Shown: positions 36,306 through 46,905 of the stretch, piece after piece
Layout of the letters: each line of letters opens with the position of its first letter
Numbering within the stretch: the first letter of the stretch is position 1
NCBI RefSeq assembly: GCF_017792025.1
Contig: NZ_CP046956.1
Span: forward strand, 2,790,001-2,854,000
DNA length: 64,000 nt
From: Sediminibacillus dalangtanensis
GTDB taxonomy: Bacteria; Bacillota; Bacilli; Bacillales; Amphibacillaceae
Reading direction: 5' to 3'
Notes under the pieces: generated by a model
What the model was told of the DNA's origin: nothing
Seen by the model: only the letters and a program-made list of their open reading frames with translations
Database searches by the model: none
Position numbers and translations under genes: made by a program

Positions 36306-36893
36306 ATGAATTTAATACCTACAGTAATTGAGCAAACAAACCGTGGAGAACGTGCATATGATATTTATTCCCGTCTGTTAAAAGACCGCATTATCATGCT
36401 GGGAAGCGGAATCGACGACAATGTTTCCAATACCATCGTCGCACAGCTGCTTTTCCTTGCTGCTGAAGATCCGGATAAAGATATTTCGCTTTATATCAAT
36501 TCGCCAGGTGGTTCAATCACGGCCGGCATGGCAATTTATGATACCATGCAGTTCATCAAACCGAATGTTTCTACCATCTGTATCGGAATGGCAGCTTCTA
36601 TGGGCGCCTTCCTTCTGGCAGCCGGTGAACCTGGCAAGCGTTATGCGCTTCCTAACAGTGAGGTCATGATCCATCAGCCGCTTGGTGGTACGCAAGGCCA
36701 GGCAGCAGATATCGAAATCCATGCCAGAAGAATTATTGAGATGCGCAGTAAGCTGAACCACATTCTTTCTGAGCGTACCGGTCAACCATTAGAAGTGATT
36801 GAGCGTGATACCGACCGTGATAACTTCATGGAAGCTTCCAAGGCTGTTGAATACGGTCTGATTGACAAAGTAATGGAAAAAAAGCCTGAGTAA
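36306..36893 (+). CDS. clpP: ATP-dependent Clp protease proteolytic subunit
   Basis: Serine peptidase of 195 residues that forms the double-heptamer proteolytic chamber used by ClpX, ClpC and ClpE. The catalytic triad is Ser98 in GMAASMGAF, His123 in MIHQPLGG and Asp172 in DTDRDN. The first residues ([20 protein letters not shown]) match the Bacillus ClpP including the N-terminal loop. The start ATG follows AAGGAGG. Monocistronic, with a CtsR-controlled promoter and a strong terminator. Confidence 0.97.
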   Translation: MNLIPTVIEQTNRGERAYDIYSRLLKDRIIMLGSGIDDNVSNTIVAQLLFLAAEDPDKDISLYINSPGGSITAGMAIYDTMQFIKPNVSTICIGMAASMGAFLLAAGEPGKRYALPNSEVMIHQPLGGTQGQAADIEIHARRIIEMRSKLNHILSERTGQPLEVIERDTDRDNFMEASKAVEYGLIDKVMEKKPE

Positions 36894-36940
36894 ATAAGAA
36901 AACAATTAGCCTGGGTCAAAAACATAATACCCAAAGAAAG

Positions 36941-36990
36941 AACCGGACGATAATTCGAAATCCTAAGGATTCGAAATCGTCCGGTTTTTC
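36941..36990 (+). terminator. Terminator of clpP
   Basis: AACCGGACGAT and ATCGTCCGGTT arms, with an inner ATTCGAAATCC/GGATTCGAAAT pairing, followed by TTTC. Confidence 0.9.
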
Positions 36991-37077
36991 TGTTTAAACG
37001 AGTGTTTTCGTGAAAATGCAAGCTGCGCAGTAACTGTAAGTGGAAGTGCCATTGCCTATTCAAACTCAACGCTTTGG

Positions 37078-37187
37078 TAGCATACTTCGCTTTCCGCGGG
37101 CACGGCTTCAGCTAACTTGGTAAAGAAAAGCCCTTTACCAAGTGGATCTTCAGCTCGCGCTTTTCCCGCTGGAGTTTACGTATGCTA
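37078..37187. repeat. Interspersed element, about 110 bp, with inverted ends
   Basis: Ends TAGCATAC (37078-37085) and GTATGCTA (37180-37187). It contains CTTTCCGCGGGCACGGCTTC, an inner hairpin ACTTGGTAAAG/CCTTTACCAAGT, and GGATCTTCAGCTCGCGCTTT. A diverged copy in the opposite orientation lies at 59278-59390. No coding capacity. Confidence 0.6.
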
Positions 37188-37442
37188 CCTGCGCTAAGAA
37201 GCATGCTGATTATCGTAAGTGCAGAAACCTTTTCCCTGGAATCCCAACAAAACATCTTAAAAAAGCTTGTCAGGAAGCATGTACTTCTCTTCATAAAAAA
37301 GTTGAGTGTTCCGTCTTTTCTCGGTTCTCTTGGACTTTCTGCTTGTTTTCCTAGCTATGTATTTGATCAGACATTGCTTGTAGTACCAAGTGAATCAAGA
37401 AAAAACGTCTAATACTCGTTTATAAACAGGAAGCTGTTCTAG

Positions 37443-37556
37443 CTGCGGAAGTACCCGGAGACTCCTGCGGGAGGAAAGGCATCGGTGAGATCCCGCAGAG
37501 CGTCAGCTCGAGGAAGCTCACCAGCCGCCCGCGGAAAGCGCAGGGTATTTCCGCAG
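37443..37556. repeat. Interspersed GC-rich element, 114 bp, with terminal inverted repeats
   Basis: CTGCGGAAGTACCC (37443-37456) and GGGTATTTCCGCAG (37543-37556) match at 13 of 14 positions. The interior carries GGAGACTCCTGCGGGAGG, GGTGAGATCCCGCAGAGCG and CTCACCAGCCGCCCGCGGAA, the pattern of a Bacillaceae intergenic repeat. A second copy is at 46906-47034, and similarity extends into the left flank (AAACAGG). The whole gap 36991-37873 has no gene; similarity to 54150-54240 continues to its right (GGAAAAGCAACAAA). Confidence 0.65.
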
Positions 37557-37873
37557 CGCCAAACTCCAACTCAATATATAAGAAGTCAGAAAGGCGCATT
37601 CAAAACGTCGGGGTTTCCAACAAAACGATAAAACAGGAAAAGCAACAAAGTCTGCGAAAAGAACCTTTTCCTATTTGTTGCAAATATATTTAACAATGAT
37701 TTTACTTTCTATCTTCTTGTTAAGAAGGCGAATGCTTCGCTTGCCGCAGCAGGAGATAACATAACAAGTTGAGTTTGAGGTCCTCCTTCACTATGCTTCC
37801 ACTGCGTTAACAATAGAATGCCAATTTTGAAGTTTCTTTCTTCTGTTCCCACCAAGGTGATAGCTTGAGAAGT

Positions 37874-37913
37874 TTTAAAATGGCAGGCTGCCTTATAACC
37901 GAGACAGCCTGCT
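37874..37913 (-). terminator. Terminator of the sppA-yteJ operon
   Basis: Arms GGCAGGCTG (37882-37890) and CAGCCTGCT (37905-37913). On the minus strand it is followed by CATTTTAAAAC. Confidence 0.7.
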
Positions 37914-37918
37914 AAACG

Positions 37919-38398
37919 TTATTCCGTATGAACGACACGGGTACTTGCAAATAGATCGTGTACCCCTTGTTTTTGATTCGTGAATGCGACAACTGCATAG
38001 AGCACAGGAGTAAAAAACAGTACTCTATGAATAAATCTTCCGACTACCTCACGAAACAACAGATCACCCCAGGTCAACGAACGATCATCTTCCCGTATCA
38101 CCCGAAGGCCCAACAACATCTTTCCGAGGGTCTGTCCAAAGAACTTGGTCATCAAAAGAAAATACACATAAAAAACAATCGAGCCCAGTATCCCGGTCAC
38201 CGTCCAGAAGCCAACATCGAGTTGCTGTCCCCCATTGATAAAGTGAAAAGGACTAAGCAAGATGCCGTTGATACTAAATACAACGAGCAAGTCCGTTATG
38301 TATGCCCAAAACCTCATCCAAAATCCTGCATAACGTCTATTCAACATGGCTTGTGTTGAGTGTTCAACCGGTTGTATGTTTTGATCTTGATTGCTCAT
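37919..38398 (-). CDS. yteJ: RDD family membrane protein, YteJ-like
   Basis: Protein of 159 residues with three or four transmembrane helices. The RDD motif region reads AGFWMRFWAYITDLLVVFSI, and a second conserved part is GQTLGKMLLGLRVIREDDRS. In B. subtilis yteJ follows sppA in one operon; here too it lies 12 bases after sppA, and the pair has been linked to protection against lantibiotics. The N-terminal 20 residues are hydrophilic. The start follows a good GGGGGTG ribosome site. Role in this organism is inferred from synteny. Confidence 0.85.
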   Translation of the reverse strand: MSNQDQNIQPVEHSTQAMLNRRYAGFWMRFWAYITDLLVVFSINGILLSPFHFINGGQQLDVGFWTVTGILGSIVFYVYFLLMTKFFGQTLGKMLLGLRVIREDDRSLTWGDLLFREVVGRFIHRVLFFTPVLYAVVAFTNQKQGVHDLFASTRVVHTE

Positions 38399-38410
38399 CT
38401 ACAGCACCCC

Positions 38411-39406
38411 CTACCTTGAATACAGATACATGGCCCGCGGAGCGTCTGACTCCCTGATCAATTCTTGAAGGCCAGCCAATTTCATATCTGAACCGAAGAA
38501 ATTTTTTGCAGTCATTCCTAGCAGCTGGTCAAAATGAAAGCCGGTTTTATACTGAACGACTTGTGCTTCTCCCAATTCATTATCCTCTTCCATCATCGCT
38601 ATCGTGTCATCCAGCGTGCCAAGCCCATCAATCAACTGGTTATCCAAGGCTTGCTTGCCAGTGTACACTCTGCCATCTCCCAGCTCACGGACCGTTGCTT
38701 CTTCCATTCCGCGGCCATCGACAATGACTTGGACAAATTCATCATACAGCTCATCGACCATCGTCTGGAGAATAGCTTCCTCATCTTCCGTCATCGGTCG
38801 GGAACCGGACATAATGTCCTTATATTTTCCACTTTTTATCGTGTTAAAGTCTATTCCGTATTCTTCTGCCAGTTCAGCATAATTGATGCTTTCCATAATC
38901 ACACCAATCGAGCCTGTCAACGTCGCCGCATTGGCGATAATTTTGTCGGCGGGAGCTGATACGTAATAGCCGCCTGAAGCAGCCGTATTGCCCATTGATA
39001 CATAGACAGGCTTATCGGTATTTTCCTGGATTTCTACAATCTTGTCATGAATTTCGGCACTCTCGACTACCCCACCACCAGGAGTGTTCACGCGGAGGAT
39101 AATGCCATCAATGCTTTTGTCCTCTCCTGCCTTTTCAAGCATCCGCAAAAAGTTTTGGTGGTTATACCCTGAGTTATTTAGCAGCGAGCCAGAGCCGGTA
39201 TCTTGAATCACTCCTTCTAAAGATAGTACAGCGATCTTATTGCCGCTTGTCCCCTTTTCGATTACCGTTTCATTAAATAATTCATCCTGCTGGCCAAAGA
39301 CATTCTCAAAGTTCGTCGATGCCAGACTGGTTGCAAACTGTACGCCAATCGAAATTAAAAACAAACCTGCCGCTATAAGCAGCGCCAGCCAACGTTTTCC
39401 ATTCAT
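38411..39406 (-). CDS. sppA: Signal peptide peptidase SppA
   Basis: Membrane-anchored self-compartmentalising serine protease of 331 residues, near the B. subtilis length of 335. An N-terminal transmembrane helix (WLALLIAAGLFLISIGVQFA) precedes the peptidase S49 domain. The nucleophile is the Ser in NTAASGGYY (about 144) and the general base is the Lys in IKSGKYKDIMSGS (about 194). LRVNTPGGGVVESAEI and ATLTGSIGVIM are family motifs. It degrades cleaved signal peptides and misfolded proteins at the membrane. Two ATGs in tandem follow AGGAGGAG. First gene of the sppA-yteJ operon. Confidence 0.95.
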   Translation of the reverse strand: MNGKRWLALLIAAGLFLISIGVQFATSLASTNFENVFGQQDELFNETVIEKGTSGNKIAVLSLEGVIQDTGSGSLLNNSGYNHQNFLRMLEKAGEDKSIDGIILRVNTPGGGVVESAEIHDKIVEIQENTDKPVYVSMGNTAASGGYYVSAPADKIIANAATLTGSIGVIMESINYAELAEEYGIDFNTIKSGKYKDIMSGSRPMTEDEEAILQTMVDELYDEFVQVIVDGRGMEEATVRELGDGRVYTGKQALDNQLIDGLGTLDDTIAMMEEDNELGEAQVVQYKTGFHFDQLLGMTAKNFFGSDMKLAGLQELIRESDAPRAMYLYSR

Positions 39407-39499
39407 CATTAACTCCTCCTCTGTCGGCTTCTTTCTGTTATCCCCTTAAAATAGTATCGTATCTGCTGCCGATTATCTAGTGACAGCCGATTATTCTTT

Positions 39500-40081
39500 T
39501 CAAAAAACAGAATTGTGGTTGTCGGTATGACAAGGACAAGTAGTAAGATGGTCGTCATACACTCCGATAGCCTGCAAAAAAGAATAAATGATGACAGGCC
39601 CGACGAAAGTAAAGCCCCGTTTTTTCAAATCTTTGCTGATGACCACCGACATCTCATTTTGGGCAGGAACTTGTCCGGCTTCTCTCCAATGATTCACTAT
39701 TTGTTTTTGATCACTGAACTGCCAAATATAAGTAGACAAACTCCCATATTCCTTTGCCACCTGCTGTGCCGCCACAGCGTTTTTGCGGACTGCATTTATT
39801 TTCAGCCGATGTCGAACTACCTCTCCCGTTGATAGAATCTTTTCCAAATCATCATCTGACAAAGCTGCACACTTATCGATATCAAAGTGATGAAAAGCCT
39901 GACGGTAACCTTCCCGTTTGTTCAAGATGGTGCTCCAGGATAACCCGGCTTGCGCGCCTTCTAAATTGAGCATTTCAAATAAGTACGTGTCATCCTTGTT
40001 TGGAATTCCCCATTCCTGATCATGGTACTCTTTCATCAATGAACCTGATTCAGCCCAGGGACATATCTTTTGTCCACTCAT
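39500..40081 (-). CDS. tag: DNA-3-methyladenine glycosylase I
   Basis: Base-excision repair enzyme of 193 residues that removes 3-methyladenine. The TAG signature is at the N terminus, CPWAESGSLMKEYHDQEWG, with Cys7 and His20 as zinc ligands; the other two are in the C-terminal HLTTCPCH. GAQAGLSWSTILNKREGYRQ and GFTFVGPVIIYSFLQAIGVY are further conserved segments. The start was moved to the ATG at 40081, which follows AAGGTGGG; the upstream ATG in frame has no ribosome site. It stands alone on the minus strand. Confidence 0.93.
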   Translation of the reverse strand: MSGQKICPWAESGSLMKEYHDQEWGIPNKDDTYLFEMLNLEGAQAGLSWSTILNKREGYRQAFHHFDIDKCAALSDDDLEKILSTGEVVRHRLKINAVRKNAVAAQQVAKEYGSLSTYIWQFSDQKQIVNHWREAGQVPAQNEMSVVISKDLKKRGFTFVGPVIIYSFLQAIGVYDDHLTTCPCHTDNHNSVF

Positions 40082-40234
40082 CCGTTTTCCCACCTTTCTT
40101 ATTCGGTACATTCGTGGACGAAAACCTAGTCCATTACCGTAATACGGATGATCGCTTTGTTTCGTTCCATCTTTTGCTCAATCGTTTAAAATAATTCCTT
40201 AAGAAACCGGGAGAGCTGTTCATTATAAATGGGC

Positions 40235-40270
40235 AAAAAAATAACCAAGCCTCTTTTGAAAAGGCCTGGT
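40235..40270 (-). terminator. Terminator after crh
   Basis: Arms ACCAAGCCTCTTTT/GAAAAGGCCTGGT with a G:T pair (40244-40270). On the minus strand it runs into TTATTTTTTT. It closes the yvcI-rapZ-yvcK-whiA-crh transcript. Confidence 0.85.
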
Positions 40271-40275
40271 ACTGT

Positions 40276-40548
40276 TTATACGGTCGGTTCTGCTTGCCCG
40301 GGATTGATGAATGCCGAGAGCTGATCGATTGCTGTGGTTTCGTCGCTTCCCTCGGCGATGAGGGTGATTTCCTCTCCTGTCGCTATCGCCAGACTCATGA
40401 GTCCCATGATGCTTTTGGCATTGACCCGTTTGCCATCTTTCTCGATAAACAATGCTGCAGAAAAGCCGCTTGCCTTTTGAACAAATTGTGCTGCCGGCCG
40501 TGCTTGTAAACCGGCCTCCAACTCCACCACCATCTCTTTTTGTTTCAT
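40276..40548 (-). CDS. crh: Catabolite repression HPr-like protein Crh
   Basis: HPr paralogue of 90 residues. Position 15 is Gln (GLQARPAAQF) where HPr has the PTS-phosphorylated His, so it cannot take part in sugar transport. Ser46 in NAKSIMGLMSL, the target of HPrK, is kept. Crh-Ser46-P acts as a co-repressor of CcpA. The C-terminal extension to residue 90 and position after whiA are both as in B. subtilis. HprK, the kinase, is encoded 22 kb away in this same window. Confidence 0.95.
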   Translation of the reverse strand: MKQKEMVVELEAGLQARPAAQFVQKASGFSAALFIEKDGKRVNAKSIMGLMSLAIATGEEITLIAEGSDETTAIDQLSAFINPGQAEPTV

Positions 40549-40679
40549 CCCGTTCCCTCCTCTTAAGAAAACGCTTTCATTACCCTTTAAAAAAATACTC
40601 TCTTATGTAAAGAGAGCTGTTGCAAGCTTCGCCGCAACTTTTAACTATTATACCATATACTGACCTGTCCGGAATATAG

Positions 40680-41627
40680 CTAATTTCCGAGCGGTTCACC
40701 TTTTTTTAATTTTTCGGCATATTCATCGATTTTGCGCAACCTGTGATTGATGCCGGATTTACTGATCTTTCCGGTTGAAACCAGCTCTCCTAACTCTTTC
40801 AAGGAAACATCTTGATGCTGAACCCGAAGCGTGGCAATCTCCCGGAGTTTTTCTGGAAGGGCATCAATTCCGACAGTTCGATCAATGAATTTGATATTCT
40901 CTACCTGGCGGAATGCTGCACCAATCGTTTTATTTAGGTTGGCAGTTTCGCAGTTCACCAGACGATTGACAGAATTCCGCATATCACGGACAATCCGCAC
41001 ATCTTCAAATTTGAAAAGCGCCTGGTGGGCCCCCATATAGGTAAGCAGCTCTGTGATTTTCTCTGCTTCCTTCATGTAGGTAATATAACCTTTTTTGCGT
41101 TCCAGTTTGCGGGCGTGCAAGTCGAATGAATTCATCAATTCACATAGTGCATCATTGTGTTCTTTATGAAAATTGTAAATTTCCAAATGGTACGAGGAGG
41201 TTTCCGGATTGTTTACCGATCCACCCGCCAAAAAAGCACCACGTAAATAGGACCTGCGGCAGCAATCCTTGCTCGTGAATTTTTCTGAGATGGAATGATT
41301 AAAAGAAAACGGTTCTTTAAGAATCTCCAAATCATCAAGGAAAGTGCGAACCCCCTCCTTCATCCTGACAATATAAACATTGTTCTTTTTCAACTTCATT
41401 TTTTTTCGGACAAGCAGTTCAACTGGATAATCATAGAGGGCTTTAATCAACGTATAAATCCTTCGAGCTATCGCAGCGTTTTCTGTTTGGACATCAAGCA
41501 GGTACTCTTGTCGCGCCAAGGAAATCGCACCGTTCATACGTACAAGGGCAGCCAGCTCCGATTGAGCACAACAGGTGTCCGTCGAAATTTTTGTCAATTC
41601 TTTCTTTATCTCTGATGCAAAAGACAT
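40680..41627 (-). CDS. whiA: WhiA family DNA-binding protein
   Basis: Protein of 315 residues joining a LAGLIDADG-like N-terminal domain ([20 protein letters not shown]) and a C-terminal helix-turn-helix of sigma region 4 type ([20 protein letters not shown]). In Bacillus WhiA affects chromosome segregation, cell division and fatty acid metabolism; in Streptomyces it controls sporulation division genes. Order and strand match the rapZ-yvcK-whiA-crh block. It starts 27 bases after yvcK. Confidence 0.96.
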   Translation of the reverse strand: MSFASEIKKELTKISTDTCCAQSELAALVRMNGAISLARQEYLLDVQTENAAIARRIYTLIKALYDYPVELLVRKKMKLKKNNVYIVRMKEGVRTFLDDLEILKEPFSFNHSISEKFTSKDCCRRSYLRGAFLAGGSVNNPETSSYHLEIYNFHKEHNDALCELMNSFDLHARKLERKKGYITYMKEAEKITELLTYMGAHQALFKFEDVRIVRDMRNSVNRLVNCETANLNKTIGAAFRQVENIKFIDRTVGIDALPEKLREIATLRVQHQDVSLKELGELVSTGKISKSGINHRLRKIDEYAEKLKKGEPLGN

Positions 41628-41654
41628 TTCCTCACCTCCCCTGTTTTGTGATCG

Positions 41655-42608
41655 TTAAATCAAGGAATATAACAATTCAGATACTTTAGCCGTATCATGG
41701 CGCAGCATTTTTTTAGAATGGTCAATAATGTCGCCTTCAATGATTTCCAAGCCCATATCAAGCAGACGATCTGTATCATACACAACCGGTGCGGCATTTT
41801 CCTCGGCATACAGCTCCCGGACGTCTCCTTCTATCGGCTGGTTATGGACAATGATCGAATGAATGCAGCCTTCCCCAATATGATCTGTTATCGCTTGTAC
41901 GTGGTCGGCCGCTGTATAGCCGGACGTTTCGCCATACTGGCTCATGACATTGCACACATAGGTGACCTTCCCTTTTGTATGGCGCAGGGCATCCCCGATT
42001 TGAGGTACGATCATGTTCGGCAGCGTACTCGTATATAAGCTTCCCGGTGCGACCACTACCAGATCGGCCTGCTTGATCGCCTCCACTGCTTCCGGCAAAG
42101 GCAGTACCGGCTCCGGACTCAAAAATACGCGCTTGATTTTTTTATTGGCGAGAGGAATGTTCGATTCACCGGAAACAATCTCGCCATCTTCCATTTCGGC
42201 ATGAAGAAACATGTTTTGGTTGGCGATTGGATAGATCCTTCCTTTGACGTTCAACACGCGCGATATTTCTTTGATTCCATTATAAAAGTCGCCTGTTAAA
42301 GAAGTCATCGCTGCTAATAATAGATTACCCATCGCATGCCCGGACAATCCATTGCCATTGGCGAACCGATGTTGAAATAAATCAAGCAGCATCGGCTCGG
42401 CATCTGACAGTGCCGCAATCACATTCCGGATATCGCCTGGTGCGGGGATGTCCATTTCTGATCGAAGTCGGCCCGAGCTCCCGCCATCATCCGCAACCGT
42501 TACAATTGCCGATAAATCAATAGGATAATCCTTCAGTCCCCGCAAAAGGACAGGCATCCCGGTTCCCCCTCCGACGACGACTACGTGTGGCTGTTTCTGT
42601 TTATTCAT
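41655..42608 (-). CDS. yvcK: YvcK/MgfK, UDP-sugar-binding gluconeogenesis factor
   Basis: Protein of 317 residues of the CofD/UPF0052 family with the nucleotide-binding start VVVVGGGTGMPVLLRGLKDY. Other motifs are VTVADDGGSSGRLRSE, GDIRNVIAALSD, GHAMGNLLLAAM and VVAPGSLYTSTLPNM. YvcK binds UDP-sugars and is needed for growth and normal cell shape on gluconeogenic carbon sources. Only three bases separate its start from the rapZ stop, so translation is coupled. Confidence 0.96.
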   Translation of the reverse strand: MNKQKQPHVVVVGGGTGMPVLLRGLKDYPIDLSAIVTVADDGGSSGRLRSEMDIPAPGDIRNVIAALSDAEPMLLDLFQHRFANGNGLSGHAMGNLLLAAMTSLTGDFYNGIKEISRVLNVKGRIYPIANQNMFLHAEMEDGEIVSGESNIPLANKKIKRVFLSPEPVLPLPEAVEAIKQADLVVVAPGSLYTSTLPNMIVPQIGDALRHTKGKVTYVCNVMSQYGETSGYTAADHVQAITDHIGEGCIHSIIVHNQPIEGDVRELYAEENAAPVVYDTDRLLDMGLEIIEGDIIDHSKKMLRHDTAKVSELLYSLI

Positions 42609-42611
42609 AGC

Positions 42612-43499
42612 TTAATGACCCTTTCTCTTATCGATATCTCGATGGCTGACATGGGTAACATAATCGCCGGAGAATTTTTTCGCCAAATGCTCTGCAATTG
42701 CTACCGAACGATGCTGGCCTCCGGTGCAGCCGATGGCGATCACCAATTGGCTCTTGCCCTCTTTTTTGTATTGCGGCATCATAAATTCCAAAAGATCCGT
42801 CACTTTATCCAGAAACTTTTGCGTATCTGTCCACTTGAACACATAAGAAGAAACCTCTGAATTGAGCCCCGTCAACGGTCGCATATGAGCAACATAATGA
42901 GGGTTGGGAAGAAAGCGGACATCAAAGACTAAATCCGCATCGATCGGAAGCCCATATTTAAAACCAAATGAAACGGTATGGACCGAAAAAACCTGTTGCT
43001 CTTTTTCAGCATAAGTCTCAACGATTTTTTCCCGTAAATCCTTTGGTTTCAATGTTGATGTATCGATGATATTGTGCGCGCGGCCGCGCAATTCATCGAG
43101 AATCGAACGCTCCTGTTCGATTCCTTCCAACGGCAGACCTTCTGGCGCCAGCGGATGGGAGCGGCGTGTTTCCTTGTAGCGTGAAACAAGCGCCTGGTCT
43201 TTGGCATCCAAAAAAAGGATGTGCTCCTCCAGCCACGCGTCCTCTTTTGCCAATGCATCCAAGGCATCAAACAGCGTATCAAAAAACTCCCGGCCCCGGA
43301 GATCCATGACTACCGCTACTTTTCGTATATTGTTCGTTGCGTCTTTCATTAATTCAAGAAATTTAGGCAGCAACGCCGGCGGCAGGTTATCGACACAATA
43401 AAAACCCAAATCTTCAAAGCTTTGCATCGCAACCGTTTTCCCTGCACCCGACATCCCTGTGATGATTACGAGTTGTGTTTCTTTATTTTTTTCTGCCAA
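42612..43499 (-). CDS. rapZ: RNase adapter protein RapZ / YvcJ nucleotide-binding protein
   Basis: P-loop protein of about 295 residues. Walker A is GMSGAGKT, followed by the family's [20 protein letters not shown]; the C-terminal half holds [20 protein letters not shown] and [20 protein letters not shown]. It hydrolyses GTP/ATP; in E. coli RapZ guides decay of GlmZ sRNA, while B. subtilis YvcJ influences competence. The start is placed at TTG 43499, after AAGGGGAG, rather than at an upstream GTG that precedes this ribosome site. Confidence 0.95.
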   Translation of the reverse strand: MAEKNKETQLVIITGMSGAGKTVAMQSFEDLGFYCVDNLPPALLPKFLELMKDATNNIRKVAVVMDLRGREFFDTLFDALDALAKEDAWLEEHILFLDAKDQALVSRYKETRRSHPLAPEGLPLEGIEQERSILDELRGRAHNIIDTSTLKPKDLREKIVETYAEKEQQVFSVHTVSFGFKYGLPIDADLVFDVRFLPNPHYVAHMRPLTGLNSEVSSYVFKWTDTQKFLDKVTDLLEFMMPQYKKEGKSQLVIAIGCTGGQHRSVAIAEHLAKKFSGDYVTHVSHRDIDKRKGH

Positions 43500-43547
43500 G
43501 CTCAATCTCCCCTTTTTCACCGCTTGTTCCAGAAGCCGTAAGCCCAG

Positions 43548-44012
43548 TTATGGGCCCGGCGGATCTAATCGATAATCGATTAATGCATAATCGCTTGTAT
43601 AAGTAAATGTGCCATATTGTACCTCGCTGCTGGTGAGGAGGTGATTGATGATAAAACGATCTCCATCTGCCATCGGTTTCTGAATTGCCTCATCGACGGG
43701 AACCCATTCCAGCGTTCCTTCCCGGCAGTCTTCGGTCATTTCTCCAGCGTATTCCTTACTGAAAAAAGTAAACATCATCCATTCATCGACAACCTTGTCA
43801 TCTTCTTTGATAACGAAGGTGAACACTCCGCCTAAACGCGGGTTGTACAATGTCAGACCTGTTTCTTCTTTGTATTCTCTAACTGCTGCTTCTTTGATTG
43901 TTTCCCCTTGCTCCATTTTGCCTCCGGGCATTGCATACCAGCCTCTTCTTGGCTTTTGCAGCATTAACAGTTTATCATCATCCCGCAGGATACTCGTTGT
44001 GACTCGACGCAT
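43548..44012 (-). CDS. yvcI: Nudix hydrolase, YvcI-like
   Basis: Nudix hydrolase of 154 residues. The Nudix box GGKMEQGETIKEAAVREYKE-ETGL matches the consensus GX5EX7REUXEEXGU, so metal-dependent pyrophosphohydrolase activity is expected, possibly 8-oxo-dGTP or another nucleotide derivative. The ATG at 44012 follows GAAGAGGTG. An upstream in-frame extension has no ribosome site and runs into the trxB terminator. First gene of the yvcI-rapZ-yvcK-whiA-crh cluster, as in B. subtilis. Confidence 0.92.
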   Translation of the reverse strand: MRRVTTSILRDDDKLLMLQKPRRGWYAMPGGKMEQGETIKEAAVREYKEETGLTLYNPRLGGVFTFVIKEDDKVVDEWMMFTFFSKEYAGEMTEDCREGTLEWVPVDEAIQKPMADGDRFIINHLLTSSEVQYGTFTYTSDYALIDYRLDPPGP

Positions 44013-44170
44013 ATCATCACCTCTTCCCTGCTTCCAGGTCCAGCTGTTTGTTCCTGTTGTGTTTCTAACTGCCTGAAAGAAGACATCTTTATTCATTATA
44101 CTATGTTTAAAAGCATTCCTACAATGTTTGGTTCCTAGACAAAACGTACCGGAAGCTGTCTGAAGATGGA

Positions 44171-44204
44171 CAAAAAAAGACACAGGCGGAAAACTCCACC
44201 TGTG
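44171..44204 (-). terminator. Terminator of trxB
   Basis: CACAGGCGGA and TCCACCTGTG arms (44181-44204). On the minus strand TCTTTTTTTG follows. It separates trxB from the yvcI cluster. Confidence 0.88.
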
Positions 44205-44327
44205 CAAAAAGAATATATTTATTAAAAGGGGGTCAATTAGTTATTTATATTGTACCCAATAATTGTTTCGTCCGTGTTACAACAGGGTTAAAAAGTATTT
44301 ACGTTTAACAATCCTGCTGCATCCCTT

Positions 44328-45284
<957 letters not shown>

Positions 45285-45397
45285 TCAGCCCCTTTTCTTC
45301 TTCTGCATCTTTGTTTTACATGCCCATTATCATATGAATCCATGACCAGGTCTACTATTCTGCTCAACGCCATTCGGTCTTTATTCATAGTATGGAT

Positions 45398-46408
45398 TTA
45401 TTGGTGATTGTGTATCCAAGGGCCTTCGTCCTTGCTGAGAAAAGGATGGCGTTTGCAGCCTTCTTCCCAGAGAGTCAACGCTTTCGATGGATTTCCAGTA
45501 TGAAAAGCTGCTATGCTGTACCATTTGTAATAGGATACATGGCCTTGCAAATAAGATTTTGGCAAAGCTTTAAACCGTTGTACCGCTTCCTGATAATGGC
45601 CGGTTCTTGCCAGTGTGACAGCCACACGCAGTTTTTGCTGGCTGTGCAGCGGATATACATTGAACAACGCTTCGATATGCGCAGCAGCTTTGTCAGATTC
45701 ACCAGTCTGGAAATAAAAGACGGCTAAGTTCGTATGGCAAAACAGAGACTGCGGCTCCTGTTCAAGCCATTTTTCCTCTAACGCTATTGCTTCCGTTTCC
45801 TCGCCGGAAAAGAATAAGGCAAAACTGTATTCGTGCTTTGCAGTCACATGCTCCGGAAACAATGCCATCATCTCATGGAGCAATGGCAGGGCATGGTCCC
45901 ACTCCTGCCGTTCCAGATGGTAAAAAGCGGTTTCTTGAAAAATCAACAACTCATCGTCGATTCCATCCCAGTCCTCGTCCTCTTCCTCTATATCCAGAAA
46001 TTGCAACAATTCTTCGGCCTCTTGCCTGAATTCTCCTTCAGGTGCTTGTTCCAAGTATTGCTGGGCGTTTTTCATGGCATCATTCATCAGCCCTAAGTGC
46101 GCATAATTGTTGGCAATCAAATAATAGCAGTCCACATATTCTTCCCCGTGCGCATCCAACACTTCGGTCAGCACTTGGTTGGCCATATGATAAGCGCCTG
46201 CTTCTGTATAAATAATCGAAAGCTGACAGCGGAACAGTGGTTCTTCCGGTGAAGCTTCGACTGCCTTTTTCATCCACTTGACTGCAATATCAAACTTCCG
46301 TTTTTGAAAGGCTTCGACACCTTTCGTAAAATAAAAATCGCCCTCAGGGATAAAAGGGATGACTTTATCAACATTAAGTGGTGGTTTCATCTTTTGCGAA
46401 GTTTGCAT
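45398..46408 (-). CDS. yvcD: Tetratricopeptide repeat protein, YvcD-like
   Basis: Protein of 336 residues made almost entirely of TPR-like helical pairs, for example FYFTKGVEAFQKRKFDIAVK, PLFRCQLSIIYTEAGAYHMA and SLFCHTNLAVFYFQTGESDK. An acidic linker (EEEDEDWDGIDDE) lies near the middle. TPRs mediate protein-protein contacts; the partner is not known. The position next to trxB matches yvcD of B. subtilis. The ATG follows AGGGGGAG. Confidence 0.85.
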   Translation of the reverse strand: MQTSQKMKPPLNVDKVIPFIPEGDFYFTKGVEAFQKRKFDIAVKWMKKAVEASPEEPLFRCQLSIIYTEAGAYHMANQVLTEVLDAHGEEYVDCYYLIANNYAHLGLMNDAMKNAQQYLEQAPEGEFRQEAEELLQFLDIEEEDEDWDGIDDELLIFQETAFYHLERQEWDHALPLLHEMMALFPEHVTAKHEYSFALFFSGEETEAIALEEKWLEQEPQSLFCHTNLAVFYFQTGESDKAAAHIEALFNVYPLHSQQKLRVAVTLARTGHYQEAVQRFKALPKSYLQGHVSYYKWYSIAAFHTGNPSKALTLWEEGCKRHPFLSKDEGPWIHNHQ

Positions 46409-46905
46409 TCGTCTCCCCCTGTATTACTTAATTCAACCGTATATAATAAACCGCCATGAAAGCTGACGCTCCATGGCTGTCGATAATAACAGACTGATAC
46501 CGCTTGAAGTATACCACATTTGGGAAAGGTAATATATAGGAACTGACCTAAAACATGAAAACAAGCGAAAAAAGTTACGTTTTGGGGATTTCTGCACCAA
46601 ATTGATGTCCTCACACCCAGAACCGCATTCTCTGATTTCCTTACAATCGGAAGAATAACCTTATAAGCAACAAGCTAACATTAGCAGCATCCTTCTTTTC
46701 GATTGGAAGGCTAACCAATCGCTTGGAAACATACTTCGCTAATATAGTTATATAGAACCATTATAAAGGATAAAAATATAGTCAGTACGCAAGTGAAAAT
46801 TGGCTGCTGCTTCTATCAGTCAATTTTCTGCATTTATCTATATTCATGTGTTTTTGACAAGGCGAATAACTGCAATCCCAAGAAACAGTGGCCGCATTGA
46901 GAAAC

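Noticed and set aside
40276..40548. ptsH (HPr)
   Set aside because: Residue 15 is Gln, not the phosphorylated His, and the gene follows whiA, so it is Crh.
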